NCBI GenBank assembly: GCA_948735595.1
Contig: CAPXSA010000013.1
Span: 1 to 50,748 of the forward strand
Source: an uncultured Clostridia bacterium
GTDB lineage: Bacteria > Bacillota > Clostridia > TANB77 > CAG-508
Length of the DNA stretch: 50,748 bases
Direction: 5' to 3'
Shown here one piece after another: positions 7,237 to 16,598 of this stretch. A program made the position numbers and the translations under genes. How positions within the stretch are numbered: the stretch's first letter is position 1; each line of letters opens with the position of its first letter. Below the pieces are notes generated by a model. The model searched no databases and had not been told where the DNA came from. It worked only from the letters and a program-made list of their open reading frames with translations.

Positions 7237-9037
7237 ATGAAATATACCATACAAAAAAAGTTAATGAAAAAAATAATCAGTGTATTGATACTAATGATAA
7301 TATTTATTTCTGTATTTCAAAATATTGTATCGGGAGTAACAGAATTAACCTATGCAGACTTGGTAAAAGGAAATCCTATCAAAACGGATGTAGAATTTTA
7401 TGAGAACGGAATATGGTTTCTTATTGAAGCAAATCATATTGGATATAAGGGTAGCAAGGAAGATTGGCCAGCTTATTGCATCAGTAATGGAAAAGATGGC
7501 GTAGAGGAAGTAGGAAATTACAGAGTAACTATTGAAAAATTATTACAAGATGTGAAAAGTAAAGATGTTAATTATACTCAGATATGGAGAACAATTGTCA
7601 ATGGCTATCCATATAAAACGCCAAAAGAATTAGGAGTAGACACAATACAAGAGGCATATTTCGTGACCAAACAAGCTATTTACTGTGTCATGCTAAATCG
7701 AAGTATGAGTTTATATCGTGGTATCTCAGAAAAAGGAAATAGAAATGTAAAGGCAATAGAAAAATTAAGAGATATTGGTTTAAATGGAACGCAAACTCCA
7801 CCAACAGCAGGGTTAAAAGTAGAGAAAAATGGAGAGTGGGTAGAAGAAAATACAAATTATACACAAGCATATACGGTAAAAGCAAATGTGGAGATTAGCC
7901 AATATGAGATAAAAATTTTAAAAGGAATGGATAATGGTGTTTTAATTACTGATACGAATGGAAATGAGAAATTATCATTTCAAGGTGGAGAAACATTTAA
8001 AGTTAATATTCCAAAGTCACAAGCAAGTCAAAAAATAGACATAGAATTTGCGGTAAAAGCAAAATGCAAAACATACCCTATTTTCTATGGAGAAACGACT
8101 GTAAAAGGAACACAAGATTATGCAATTACTTATAGCGAATTCCGGAGATTTTGCTCAAAACGTAAAATTAACTGCCAATTTTAATAATGGTAGAATACAA
8201 GTCAAAAAGATAAATGAAGAAACGAGCATGCCAATAGAAGGAGTTACTTTTGAATTATTAGATGCTAACGGAAAGCAAATTAGTACAGCTACTACTAATG
8301 GAGAAGGAATTGCTAATTTTGAAAACCTATATCCGGGAAGTTATCAAATACGAGAAACTTCTACAGGTGAGCATTTTGTTTTAAACCCAGAGACTTTTGA
8401 TATTGTAGTAGAGTGGAATAAAACAGCGACAAAGACAGTTACCAATAGCTACAAAAAGGGAAGTTTAAAGATAGTAAAAACAGATGCGGAAACTGCAAAA
8501 CCAATAGAAGGCGTTAGTTTTGACTTACTAGACATAGATGGAAATATTGTTCAAACAGGAACTACCAATGAGCAAGGTGAAATCTTTTTTGAAAATTTAG
8601 TAGTAGGAAAATATCAGCTAAAAGAAACAAGCACGAACAAAGATTACGTGCTAGATACAGAAAACACAGAAGTGGAAATTAAATATAACGAAATCACAAC
8701 TCAAACTATTGAAAACGAAAAGAAAAAAGGTAATATACAAGTTTACAAAGTAGACAAAGACAATCATAAAATAACATTAGAGGATGTCGGTTTTGAACTA
8801 TATAGCAAAGAGTTAGATAAGCTAATAGGCGTGTATACAACAGATGAGAACGGCGAAATTTTTATTGATAATTTACGAATAGGAGAATATGAGTTAAGAG
8901 AAATCACAACTAAAAAAGGATATGAAATTGGTGAAGATGTGAATATTTCTGTGGAATGGGAGAAAACTACAAAGGTAATAGTTGAAAACGCTAAAATACC
9001 AAATTCGCCCAAAAAACTACCAAAAACGGGCTTTTAA
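7237..9037 (+). CDS. Thioester-domain surface adhesin with CnaB repeats and LPKTG; +1 frameshift at CGG 8143
   Basis: The frame from 7237 and the frame ending at 9037 join into one 599-residue protein if the C at 8143 is skipped (TTC, C, GGA GAT TTT), giving SEFGDFAQNVKLTANF. Without the shift, translation stops at 8182-8184. Domains are a signal peptide (about 1-32), then a thioester (TQXA-type) domain with a likely bond between Cys81 (PAYCISNG) and Gln146 (TKQAIYC). Three SpaA/CnaB isopeptide domains of about 90 residues follow (RIQVKKINEE, SLKIVKTDAE, IQVYKVDKDN starts), and the end is LPKTGF-stop. The hydrophobic tail that normally follows LPXTG is absent. The start at 7237 is preferred over 7216 because GGAG lies 10 bases before it. 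It probably forms covalent contacts with host surfaces and is processed by the upstream sortase. Confidence 0.8.
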
Positions 9038-9052
9038 AAATACAGCAAAGTA

Positions 9053-9082
9053 TTGACTTTCAAGTAGTTTGTAGAATATAAT
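9053..9082 (+). promoter_or_regulatory. Promoter for the CNNM-type transporter operon
   Basis: TTGACT (9053-9058), an 18-base spacer and TATAAT (9077-9082), about 38 bases before the start at 9121. Confidence 0.7.
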
Positions 9083-9120
9083 AATAACGATAAAAGACAG
9101 AAGATAAGAAAGGAAAATTT

Positions 9121-10443
9121 ATGTTTTCACAAATACTATTTTTAATCATTTTAATTTTATTAAATGCTTATTTTGCAGCAACAGAAATTGCCTTCATTTC
9201 TTTAAATGATGCCAAAATCGAAAAACAAGCCAAAGAGGGAAATAAAAGAGCAAAGCAAATTCAGAAAATGTTAAGAAACCCAAGTAAGTTTTTAGCAACA
9301 ATTCAAATTGGAATTACTTTAGCCGGGTTTTTATCTAGTGCATTTGCATCAGATGCTTTTGCAGACAAGTTAGCACCAGTTTTAAATAATGCTATGCCAT
9401 TTTTAAGTATTGGAGTTTGGAGAAATATTTCGATTGTCATTATTACCATGATTTTATCTTTCTTCACATTAGTATTTGGAGAGCTAGTACCAAAACGATT
9501 AGCTATGAAATACTATGAAAAAATCTCTTATGCAACGATTGGTGTGATTAGGTCAATTTCTATTGTAACAGCACCATTTGTTAAATTATTAACATGGTCT
9601 ACTAACCTTATTTCCAAACTATTTGGAGTTGGGGAACAAGAAGAGGAAACTGTAACAGAAGAAGAAATCAAAATGATGGTCGACCAAGGAGAAGAAAAGG
9701 GAGTTATTGAAGAGACAGAAAAAGAAATTATCAATAACGTCTTTGCCTTAAATGACATTGTGGCATCAGAGATTATGATGCATCGTACAGATATGTTTGC
9801 CATTGAAATTAATGAAAACATTTATGAACTTTTAAGTGAAATTGATGATTATAAATATAGTAGAATTCCAGTTTATGAAGAAACCATTGACAATATCAAA
9901 GGAATTTTATATCTAAAAGATATCTTAAAATTAGTTAGCACTCAGCAGCAATTTAAAATAGCAGATATCCTAAAAGAGGCATATTTTGTGCCAGAGTCAA
10001 AGCCAATTGATGAAATTTTTAAAGAATTACAAACTAGTAAAATGCAAATGGCAATTGTAGTGGACGAATATGGAGGAACAGCAGGGCTACTAACGATGGA
10101 AGATATTTTAGAAGAATTAGTAGGAAATATTTTTGATGAATATGATGATGAAGAGTTTGATTACAAAAAGTTAGATGAAAACACCTATCTTATGGAAGGC
10201 AGCATTTCACTTTATGAAGTCAAAAAGATTTTAGATATTGAATTACCAGACGGAGATTATGAGACTTTATCAGGTTATCTAATAGAACAATTAGGCAGAC
10301 TGCCAGAAGAACAAGAACATCCTATTATTGAAGATGAAAAATTAACCTATAAAATAGAACATGTGGAAGATAGACGTATCAAATGGGTAAAAGTATGTAA
10401 AAACCAACCGGAAATTCCAGAAAAAGAAGAGAAAGAAAAATAA
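9121..10443 (+). CDS. CNNM/CorC-type (hemolysin C family) membrane transporter
   Basis: 440 residues. The N-terminal DUF21/CNNM transmembrane domain (about 1-180, several helices, beginning FLIILILLNAYFAATEIAF) is followed by two CBS domains (about 210-330, with EIMMHRTDMFAIE and MAIVVDEYGGTAGLLTMEDILEELVG) and a C-terminal CorC/HlyC domain (about 345-430). This order is standard for bacterial Mg2+/Co2+ efflux-type proteins often misnamed hemolysins. CBS domains usually sense adenine nucleotides. It starts an apparent operon with the WG-repeat gene 25 bases downstream. Confidence 0.92.
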   Translation: MFSQILFLIILILLNAYFAATEIAFISLNDAKIEKQAKEGNKRAKQIQKMLRNPSKFLATIQIGITLAGFLSSAFASDAFADKLAPVLNNAMPFLSIGVWRNISIVIITMILSFFTLVFGELVPKRLAMKYYEKISYATIGVIRSISIVTAPFVKLLTWSTNLISKLFGVGEQEEETVTEEEIKMMVDQGEEKGVIEETEKEIINNVFALNDIVASEIMMHRTDMFAIEINENIYELLSEIDDYKYSRIPVYEETIDNIKGILYLKDILKLVSTQQQFKIADILKEAYFVPESKPIDEIFKELQTSKMQMAIVVDEYGGTAGLLTMEDILEELVGNIFDEYDDEEFDYKKLDENTYLMEGSISLYEVKKILDIELPDGDYETLSGYLIEQLGRLPEEQEHPIIEDEKLTYKIEHVEDRRIKWVKVCKNQPEIPEKEEKEK

Positions 10444-10468
10444 AATGTAGAAAGGTTTGGGTGGCTAA

Positions 10469-12229
10469 ATGAAAGGAAAGATGAAATGGTTAATCATAGG
10501 CATAATCATGATTGCAATTATTGTTGTAGTAGTATTAGTTATTATCAATGAAACAAAATTTGCCTATAAAATTGAAGAAGTAAAAGAAATTAATTACGTA
10601 ACTTTAGTCAAAGAAGGAAAGTATGGAGTAATTGACAAAGCAGGCAACATTATTATAGAGCCAACTTATAATGGAATTCAAATTCCAAATCCATCTAAAC
10701 CAGTCTTTATTTGTATTGGTGAGTATGATAAAGAAAACAAAGAATATGATACAAAGGCCTTTAATGATAAAGGAGAGCCATTATTTGGCGAATATGATAG
10801 AATTGAAGCAATTTTAGTAGAAACCAATATTGAAAAAACTCCTTATGAAAAAAGTACATTGGCCTATCGCAAAGATGGAAAATATGGTTTAATTAATTTT
10901 GAGGGCAAAGTAATTACAGAGCCAATTTATGAAGAAATTACAAGTATGCGTTATAAAGAAGGAACCTTTATTGTAAAACAAGAAGAAAAATTAGGTGTAA
11001 TTAATTTAAAAGGAAAACAAGTAATTAAGCCAGAATATGAAACGATTACTTCTGATAATTACTACAATGAAAAAACAAAGAACAAGACGACAGGTTTTAT
11101 TGTAAGCCAAAAGACAGAAAGTGGTTATCGCTATGGATATATCAATCATCGTGGAAAGATGATTTTAAATACAGAATTTACAGAATTGGAAAGAATAACA
11201 GGTATTTCTAATGAGAAAGAATTATATTTTATAGCTTTTAAAGAAGGACAAGCAGGATTATTAAGAAATAAAAAAGTAGTTTTAAATTATGAGTATGAGG
11301 ATATTCAATATAGTTCTTTAAATGATGTATTTGTTGTACAAAGAAATGGAAAACAAGGTGTGGTATCTAGAAAAGGAGAGACAATTGTTAACGCAGAATA
11401 TGATACGATTACTTTTGGTGGTATGTACATAAATGCCAAGAAAGGCAACACGATTCATTTATTTGATTTAAATGGAACGTCTATTGAGAATAAGGAAGTA
11501 ATTAGCAAAACTGCAACTGAAAATCCTAATTATTTTATTACAGTTGATACAAATGATATTTATGCTGTGGTAGATAGTGAAGGGAAAACAGTCATTGATA
11601 ATGATTATAACTACATGGAGTACTTACAAGGAGATTACTTTATTGTAGCAAAAGATGGAAAAAATGGGATTATTGATATTTCAGGAAAGTCAGTAGTAGA
11701 CCTAGCTTATACTAGTATCTTTCGTTTAAATGATACACAAATTTTACAAGCAGAAAAGATAGAGACTAAGACAATTGATTTATATAGTAGTAATATGCAT
11801 AAAATTGCAAGCCAAGATAATGCAACCATTACAACAGGTGAAAACTATATTTTATTATCCTCTGATAAAGATTTTGCTTATTATGATTTTTCAGGAAATA
11901 AATTAGAAGCGAAAGAGGTATTTCCAAATAATCAACTATTTGCCAAGAAGATAAATGATAAATGGGGATTTGTTGATAAAAGTGGAAATGTTGTTGTGCA
12001 AAATGAATATGAAATGGTAACAGAGTTCAACCAATATGGTTTTGCAGGCATTAAAAAAGATGGTAAGTGGGGAGTTATTGCGCAAGCAGACCATAAAGTC
12101 ATTCAAGAGCCAATATATGAAATAGAATGGACACAACCAAACTTTATTGGAAAATATTATCGTATACGTAATTTGAATGGAAATGAAAGATATAGTGATG
12201 ATGTTTCGAAGGATGGAGAAAAGGAATAA
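10469..12229 (+). CDS. Membrane-anchored WG-repeat protein
   Basis: 586 residues. One N-terminal transmembrane helix (WLIIGIIMIAIIVVVVLVII) precedes a long extracytoplasmic part built of WG/beta repeats of the form GKYGLINFEGKVITEPIYEE. These recur at least ten times; clear copies start near residues 50, 137, 172, 294, 391 and 503. WG-repeat proteins form beta-rich scaffolds, and no enzyme motif is visible. The stop codon overlaps the ATG of the next gene by one base (TAATGG), so it is translationally coupled. Function unknown; a cell-surface interaction role is only an inference. Confidence 0.85.
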   Translation: MKGKMKWLIIGIIMIAIIVVVVLVIINETKFAYKIEEVKEINYVTLVKEGKYGVIDKAGNIIIEPTYNGIQIPNPSKPVFICIGEYDKENKEYDTKAFNDKGEPLFGEYDRIEAILVETNIEKTPYEKSTLAYRKDGKYGLINFEGKVITEPIYEEITSMRYKEGTFIVKQEEKLGVINLKGKQVIKPEYETITSDNYYNEKTKNKTTGFIVSQKTESGYRYGYINHRGKMILNTEFTELERITGISNEKELYFIAFKEGQAGLLRNKKVVLNYEYEDIQYSSLNDVFVVQRNGKQGVVSRKGETIVNAEYDTITFGGMYINAKKGNTIHLFDLNGTSIENKEVISKTATENPNYFITVDTNDIYAVVDSEGKTVIDNDYNYMEYLQGDYFIVAKDGKNGIIDISGKSVVDLAYTSIFRLNDTQILQAEKIETKTIDLYSSNMHKIASQDNATITTGENYILLSSDKDFAYYDFSGNKLEAKEVFPNNQLFAKKINDKWGFVDKSGNVVVQNEYEMVTEFNQYGFAGIKKDGKWGVIAQADHKVIQEPIYEIEWTQPNFIGKYYRIRNLNGNERYSDDVSKDGEKE

Positions 12230-13464
12230 TGGAACTAAGTGAAGAAGTAATTAAATTAGGAAAGAAAGCAGAAGCAGAAGTACAGAGGCAATTTAAGGAA
12301 ATAGATGAACTTTGTGAATATCATAGTTTACGAGTATTAAAAGCCCTTCAAAAATATCAAATTTCAGATATGCATTTTAATAGCACAACAGGATATGGAT
12401 ATTCTGATGTAGGAAGGGATACGATTGAAAAGGTTTTTGCGGAAGTATTACATACAGAAGACAGTCTAGTAAGAAGCCAATTTATTTCAGGTACTCATGC
12501 TTTAACAGTTGCGTTATTTGCGTTTTTACGTCCAAATGATACAATGGTCAGTATTTGTGGAAAACCTTATGATACCTTAGATGAAGTTATTGGAATCGTA
12601 CCGAATTCAAGTTCTCTTAGGGCTTATGGTGTAAAGTATGAGCAAATTGATTTAATAGACAATGACTTTGATTATGAGGCAATTCGAAGCAGAATGAGTA
12701 AAAAAGATGTGAAACTAATTGAAATTCAGCGTTCAAGAGGATATAGCCTAAGAGATAGTATCACATTAGACAAAATGGAGAAGGCGATTCAAACTATTCG
12801 CGAAGTAAATAACGAGGTTATCATCATGGTAGACAATTGTTATGGAGAATTTGTTGACAAAATAGAGCCAACTCAAATTGGTGCAGATGTTATCGTAGGG
12901 TCTTTGATTAAGAATTTAGGTGGAGGTTTAGCACCAAATGGAGCCTATATTGCAGGAAAGAAAGAATTAGTAGAATTAGCAGCCCAAAGATTAACAGCGC
13001 CGGGACTTGGAAAAGAAGTGGGACCTACTTTAGGGATAAATAAGCAAATTTTGCAAGGGCTTTTCTTTGCACCAAGTGTGGTAGCAAGTAGTTTAAAAAC
13101 AGCAGTATTTGCTAGTAAGTTATTAGAAGATTTAGGCTATAAACCACATCCAAGATATAATGAAAAAAGGTCAGATATTGTACAAACAATTGAATTTGGA
13201 GATCCTGAAAAGTTAATTGCTTATTGTCAAGGAATTCAGATGGGGTCTCCAATAGATAGTAATGCTATCCCAGAGCCATGGGATATGCCCGGGTATACAG
13301 ATAAAGTCATTATGGCAGCAGGGGCTTTTACACAGGGGTCTTCCATTGAACTTTCTTGTGATGCGCCTATTCGTGAGCCGTATATAGCGTTTATGCAAGG
13401 CGGACTAACCTACCCTTATGGAAAATTAGGGGTATTGCATGCAGTTCAAAATATCTTAAAGTAA
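12229..13464 (+). CDS. PLP-dependent methionine gamma-lyase family protein (aluminium-resistance/YnbB type)
   Basis: 411 residues, matching the family of Cys/Met-metabolism fold-type I PLP enzymes once called aluminium-resistance proteins. Signatures are STTGYGYSDVGRDTIEKVFA near the N-terminus, QFISGTHALTVALFAFLRP, the conserved IMVDNCYGEF, and the PLP lysine in GSLIKNLGGGLAPNGAYIAG (Lys228). The C-terminus binds substrate with AGAFTQGSSIELSCDAPIREPY. It is predicted to cleave a sulfur amino acid, with the exact substrate unproven. Its gene begins at the stop of the WG-repeat gene, and the flavoprotein gene follows 11 bases after its stop. Confidence 0.9.
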   Translation: MELSEEVIKLGKKAEAEVQRQFKEIDELCEYHSLRVLKALQKYQISDMHFNSTTGYGYSDVGRDTIEKVFAEVLHTEDSLVRSQFISGTHALTVALFAFLRPNDTMVSICGKPYDTLDEVIGIVPNSSSLRAYGVKYEQIDLIDNDFDYEAIRSRMSKKDVKLIEIQRSRGYSLRDSITLDKMEKAIQTIREVNNEVIIMVDNCYGEFVDKIEPTQIGADVIVGSLIKNLGGGLAPNGAYIAGKKELVELAAQRLTAPGLGKEVGPTLGINKQILQGLFFAPSVVASSLKTAVFASKLLEDLGYKPHPRYNEKRSDIVQTIEFGDPEKLIAYCQGIQMGSPIDSNAIPEPWDMPGYTDKVIMAAGAFTQGSSIELSCDAPIREPYIAFMQGGLTYPYGKLGVLHAVQNILK

Positions 13465-13475
13465 GGAATAAAAAA

Positions 13476-14754
13476 GTGAAAACGGTTGTTATTGGTGGTG
13501 GACCTGCCGGAATGCTAGCAGCATACAGTGCTAGCAAAAATGGAGATAAGGTCATCATTTTAGAAAAAATGAATTCTATTCGGGAAAAAGCTATTAATTA
13601 CTGGTAAAGGGAGATGCAATATTACCAGTTCTTTTCCTATGGATGATTTTATTGCTAATGTACCGGGGAATGGAATGTTTTTACATAGTTCATTTCATAG
13701 GTTTACTAATCAAGATATTCTTCAGCTTTTAAAACAAGAAGGTTTAGAAGTAAAAGAAGAAAGAGGACACCGTATTTTTCCAGTAACTGACCAAGCAAAA
13801 GATGTTCTAGAAGCTTTGATGAGAATATTAAGAAAGCAAAAAGTACAAATACAAACCAATAGAAAAGTAGAAGAGATTTTAGTAGAAGAAGGCAGAGCAA
13901 TTGGTGTGCGATGCTTTTTTCACGGGCAAGAGGAAAACTATATGGCAGATAGGGTGGTTTTAGCAACAGGTGGGAAGAGTTATCCAGTAACAGGTTCCAC
14001 AGGAGATGGATATGAACTAGCAAAGAAGTTAGGGCACACCATAACCAAATTACAACCTTCTTTAATTCCATTAACAGCCAATAAAACATCATTAGCATTA
14101 TGCAAGCAATTGCAAGGACTTAGCTTGAGAAATATAGCAATTCAAATAAAGGATACTGTAAAAAATAAAGTAATTTATGAAGATTTTGGCGAAATGTTAT
14201 TTACCCATTGGGGTGTTTCAGGCCCTGTTATTTTAAGTGGTTCGGCACATTTACTTCGCTATCCAAAGGTACAAGAATTATTAGAACAAGATAAAATAAA
14301 GCTTTACATTGATTTAAAGCCAGCCTTAACAGAGGCAAAGCTAGAAGAACGAATTTTAAGAGACTTTGAGCAGGAGAAAAATAGAGAATTTAGAAATAGT
14401 TTAAATGGACTATTGCCGAATAAAATGATAGAGCCAATGATTGAACTATCAGGCATTGATAGAAATAAAAAGGTGAATTCTATTACTAAAATAGAAAGAA
14501 AAAATCTAGTAAAGCTATTCAAAAATTTTGAAGTTACATTAAAAGGATTTAGACCAATTGAAGAAGCGATTATCACTTCAGGTGGAATTGCAACAAAGGA
14601 GATTAACCCTAAAACAATGGAGTCGAAGTTAATACAGGGACTATATTTTGCAGGTGAAGTTATTGATGTAGATGCTTATACAGGCGGATTTAACTTGCAA
14701 ATTGCTTATTCGACAGGTTTTGTAGCAGGAGGATATCAAAATGAAAACAATTGA
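13476..14754 (+). CDS. BaiN/HI0933-like FAD-dependent oxidoreductase; +1 frameshift at CGG 13581
   Basis: GTG at 13476 has AAGGA eight bases upstream and starts MKTVVIGGGPAGMLAAYSAS, a Rossmann FAD-binding motif (GGGPAG, residues 7-12). At codon 36 the frame meets CGG (13581-13583) and would stop at 13605. Skipping the C gives ATT, GGG AAA AAG CTA, that is NSIGKKLLITGKGRCNIT, the hallmark motif of this family. The frame then stays open to 14754, giving 425 residues, the usual length. Later family blocks are VLATGGKSYPVTGSTGDGYE, FTHWGVSGPVILSGS, ITSGGIATKEINPKTMESK and FAGEVIDVDAYTGGFNLQIAYSTG. The predicted role is a flavin oxidoreductase of unknown substrate. The end overlaps the YigZ gene by 14 bases. 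Confidence 0.88.
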
Positions 14755-15376
14755 GAAGGAAGTATTAGCAGAAATTGTAGAAAAGAAGTCGAAGTTTATT
14801 GGAAATCTTTTTTATATAGAAAATGCGCAAGAAGCAAATTCTAAAATTGAGGAAATTCGTAAGAAGTATCATGACGCAAGACACCATTGTTTTGCTTATC
14901 GTGTGATAGAAGATAACCGTGTAACGGAAAGAGCAAGCGATGATGGGGAGCCAAGTGGAACAGCAGGAGCGCCAATGCTACAATTATTAAATAAAAATGA
15001 ATTAGTAAATGTCTTAATAGTTGTTACAAGATACTTTGGTGGAATATTACTTGGTACAGGTGGGCTAGTAAGAGCCTATTCACAAGCAACTATGGAAGCC
15101 ATGAAAAAGGCAAGCTTAATCCATTTAGAAAAAGGCGAAGTTATAAAATTACCAGTATCTTATCAGAATTTAGCTTATCTTCAATATTATTGCAGAAAAA
15201 ATGATATTTCTATTTTACAAACGAATTTTGACAAAGAACCTTATAGTATTCTTGAAATGGCAATAGATAAAAAATGCAAATTCCTACATGAAATGGAAGA
15301 AAAACAGTTTGATATACAAAAAGTGGAAGTTTTGCAAGAAAAATATATTCAGAAGAGAGTACAAGAAAATGCATAA
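14741..15376 (+). CDS. YigZ/IMPACT family protein
   Basis: 211 residues. The N-terminal IMPACT-type (UPF0029) domain shows KKSKFIGNLF, KYHDARHHCFAYR, RASDDGEPSGTAGAPML and VVTRYFGGILLGTGGLVRAYSQA, all conserved in the family. The C-terminal DUF1949-like domain is ferredoxin-like. The family is linked to translation or ribosome-associated quality control, without an assigned reaction. It overlaps the flavoprotein gene by 14 bases and is probably its co-transcribed partner. Confidence 0.92.
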   Translation: MKTIEKEVLAEIVEKKSKFIGNLFYIENAQEANSKIEEIRKKYHDARHHCFAYRVIEDNRVTERASDDGEPSGTAGAPMLQLLNKNELVNVLIVVTRYFGGILLGTGGLVRAYSQATMEAMKKASLIHLEKGEVIKLPVSYQNLAYLQYYCRKNDISILQTNFDKEPYSILEMAIDKKCKFLHEMEEKQFDIQKVEVLQEKYIQKRVQENA

Positions 15377-15421
15377 AAATTAACACTTTTACAATAAAAT
15401 GGAAAATATTTCCAAAAAGAC

Positions 15422-15450
15422 TTGCAATTTGTAATAAAGCATAATATAAT
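15422..15450 (+). promoter_or_regulatory. Sigma-A promoter for spo0A
   Basis: TTGCAA (15422-15427), a 17-base spacer and TATAAT (15445-15450). The resulting leader is about 85 bases. I saw no clear 0A box (TGTCGAA) in it. Confidence 0.7.
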
Positions 15451-15541
15451 TTTAAAAGTGAAAGCGAGGTTACAAATTTCCAGAAAATGGAAATGTAAAA
15501 TCTTCTTTGCGAAATTTTGGAGAAAATAGGGGGAAGAAACC

Positions 15542-16357
15542 GTGAGTGAAAAGATTACAATATTGGTAGCTGATGATAATAATGATTTTACAGCAACATT
15601 GTCAAGTTATTTAGAACAAGAAGAGGAAATGGAGATTATAGGAATTGCTAGAGATGGTAATGAGGCATATAATATGGTTCTTGAATTACAACCAGATATT
15701 ATTTTATTAGATATGATTATGCCACATTTAGACGGATTAGGAGTTTTGGAGAAGATAGCAGATACGGATATGGAAAAAAGACCACTATCTATTATTCTAT
15801 CAGCAGTAGGACAAGATAAAATTACACAAAAGGCAATTGCTCTAGGAGCACAATATTATATTGTAAAACCATTTGATATCAATGTGCTAGTAAAGAGAAT
15901 GAAGGAACTTAAAAATTATCAGCCAACGCAATTCAAAAACTTTATTACAAGAGAAATTAAAAATCAATATATTGATATAGCACCAGAAAGAAAGAAGGAC
16001 CAAGAAAATTTAGAAGCATTAGTGACTAATGTCATTCACGAAGTTGGAGTACCAGCACATATAAAAGGATACCAATACTTAAGAGAAGCGATTATGATGG
16101 TAATCAGAGATACGGAAGTGATTAACCAAATTACAAAACAGTTATATCCAGAGATAGCAGGAAAATATAGAACAACGCCAAGCAGAGTAGAACGTGCCAT
16201 TCGTCATGCAATAGAAGTAGCATGGGGAAGAGGACAAGCAGATACTGTAGAAAACATCTTTGGTTATACCGTTTCTGCAAATCGTGGAAAACCCACTAAC
16301 AGCGAGTTTATAGCAATGATTGCTGATAAATTACGCTTAGAATTAAAAAGTGCATAA
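15542..16357 (+). CDS. spo0A: Sporulation master regulator Spo0A
   Basis: 271 residues starting at GTG, preceded by AGGGGGAAG. The receiver domain has the acidic pair at 11-12, phospho-acceptor Asp57 (DIILLDMIMPHLDG) and Lys in YIVKPFD. The Spo0A C-terminal effector domain follows with NVIHEVGVPAHIKGYQYLREAI, LYPEIAGKYRTTPSRVERAIRHAIEVAWGRG and NRGKPTNSEFIAMIADKLRL, which are diagnostic. It is phosphorylated by a phosphorelay or orphan kinases and binds 0A boxes to start sporulation. The spoIVB gene often found upstream is absent here. A strong terminator follows. Confidence 0.97.
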   Translation: MSEKITILVADDNNDFTATLSSYLEQEEEMEIIGIARDGNEAYNMVLELQPDIILLDMIMPHLDGLGVLEKIADTDMEKRPLSIILSAVGQDKITQKAIALGAQYYIVKPFDINVLVKRMKELKNYQPTQFKNFITREIKNQYIDIAPERKKDQENLEALVTNVIHEVGVPAHIKGYQYLREAIMMVIRDTEVINQITKQLYPEIAGKYRTTPSRVERAIRHAIEVAWGRGQADTVENIFGYTVSANRGKPTNSEFIAMIADKLRLELKSA

Positions 16358-16360
16358 AAT

Positions 16361-16394
16361 AAAAATCCACGGGTAGAACCCGTGGATTTTTATT
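16361..16394 (+). terminator. Rho-independent terminator after spo0A
   Basis: A 12-base perfect stem (AAAATCCACGGG with its complement), a five-base loop and a T-rich tail. It also faces the convergent small gene. Confidence 0.85.
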
Positions 16395-16408
16395 TAGCCC
16401 TTCACTTA

Positions 16409-16528
16409 TTATTTTGGCGTAGAACGCCTATGAGCCCTTACTTTAACACCTGTTGCTTTAGTATAAGAATGTACAGGCACAATCTTTTTTGCCTGCTTTC
16501 CTCTAATGCTTGTTTTTGTTTTTGCCAT
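16409..16528 (-). CDS. Small basic conserved protein (39 residues)
   Basis: The minus strand encodes MAKTKTSIRGKQAKKIVPV followed by HSYTKATGVKVRAHRRSTPK, a 39-residue protein with about 12 Lys/Arg. The compact ending VHSYTKATGVKVRAHRRSTPK-like is reminiscent of small hypothetical proteins found on bacterial chromosomes and mobile elements. I cannot name a function; nucleic-acid or ribosome binding would fit the charge. AAAGGAA lies about 12 bases before the ATG. The gene converges on spo0A and is in the accessory patch beside the DUF262 gene. Confidence 0.65.
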   Translation of the reverse strand: MAKTKTSIRGKQAKKIVPVHSYTKATGVKVRAHRRSTPK

Positions 16529-16563
16529 TTCAATACCAATTCCTTTCTTAGTTGGAATTTTTC

Positions 16564-16592
16564 TTGATAATGTTTTATATCTATGATATAAT
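16564..16592 (+). promoter_or_regulatory. Strong sigma-A promoter of a small transcript
   Basis: TTGATA (16564-16569), a 17-base spacer and TATAAT (16587-16592), pointing at a short segment that ends in a terminator and contains no gene. Confidence 0.65.
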
Positions 16593-16598
16593 CATAGT

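Noticed and set aside
13639..14754. Taking the flavoprotein gene as starting at the ATG at 13639
   Set aside because: This would drop the FAD-binding GGGPAG segment and the GKGRCN motif. The GTG at 13476 has a good ribosome binding site and the frames join at CGG.
16382..16567. A plus-strand frame of 61 codons after spo0A
   Set aside because: It is antisense to the 39-residue basic gene, starts inside the spo0A terminator and is Cys/Phe-rich without family resemblance.
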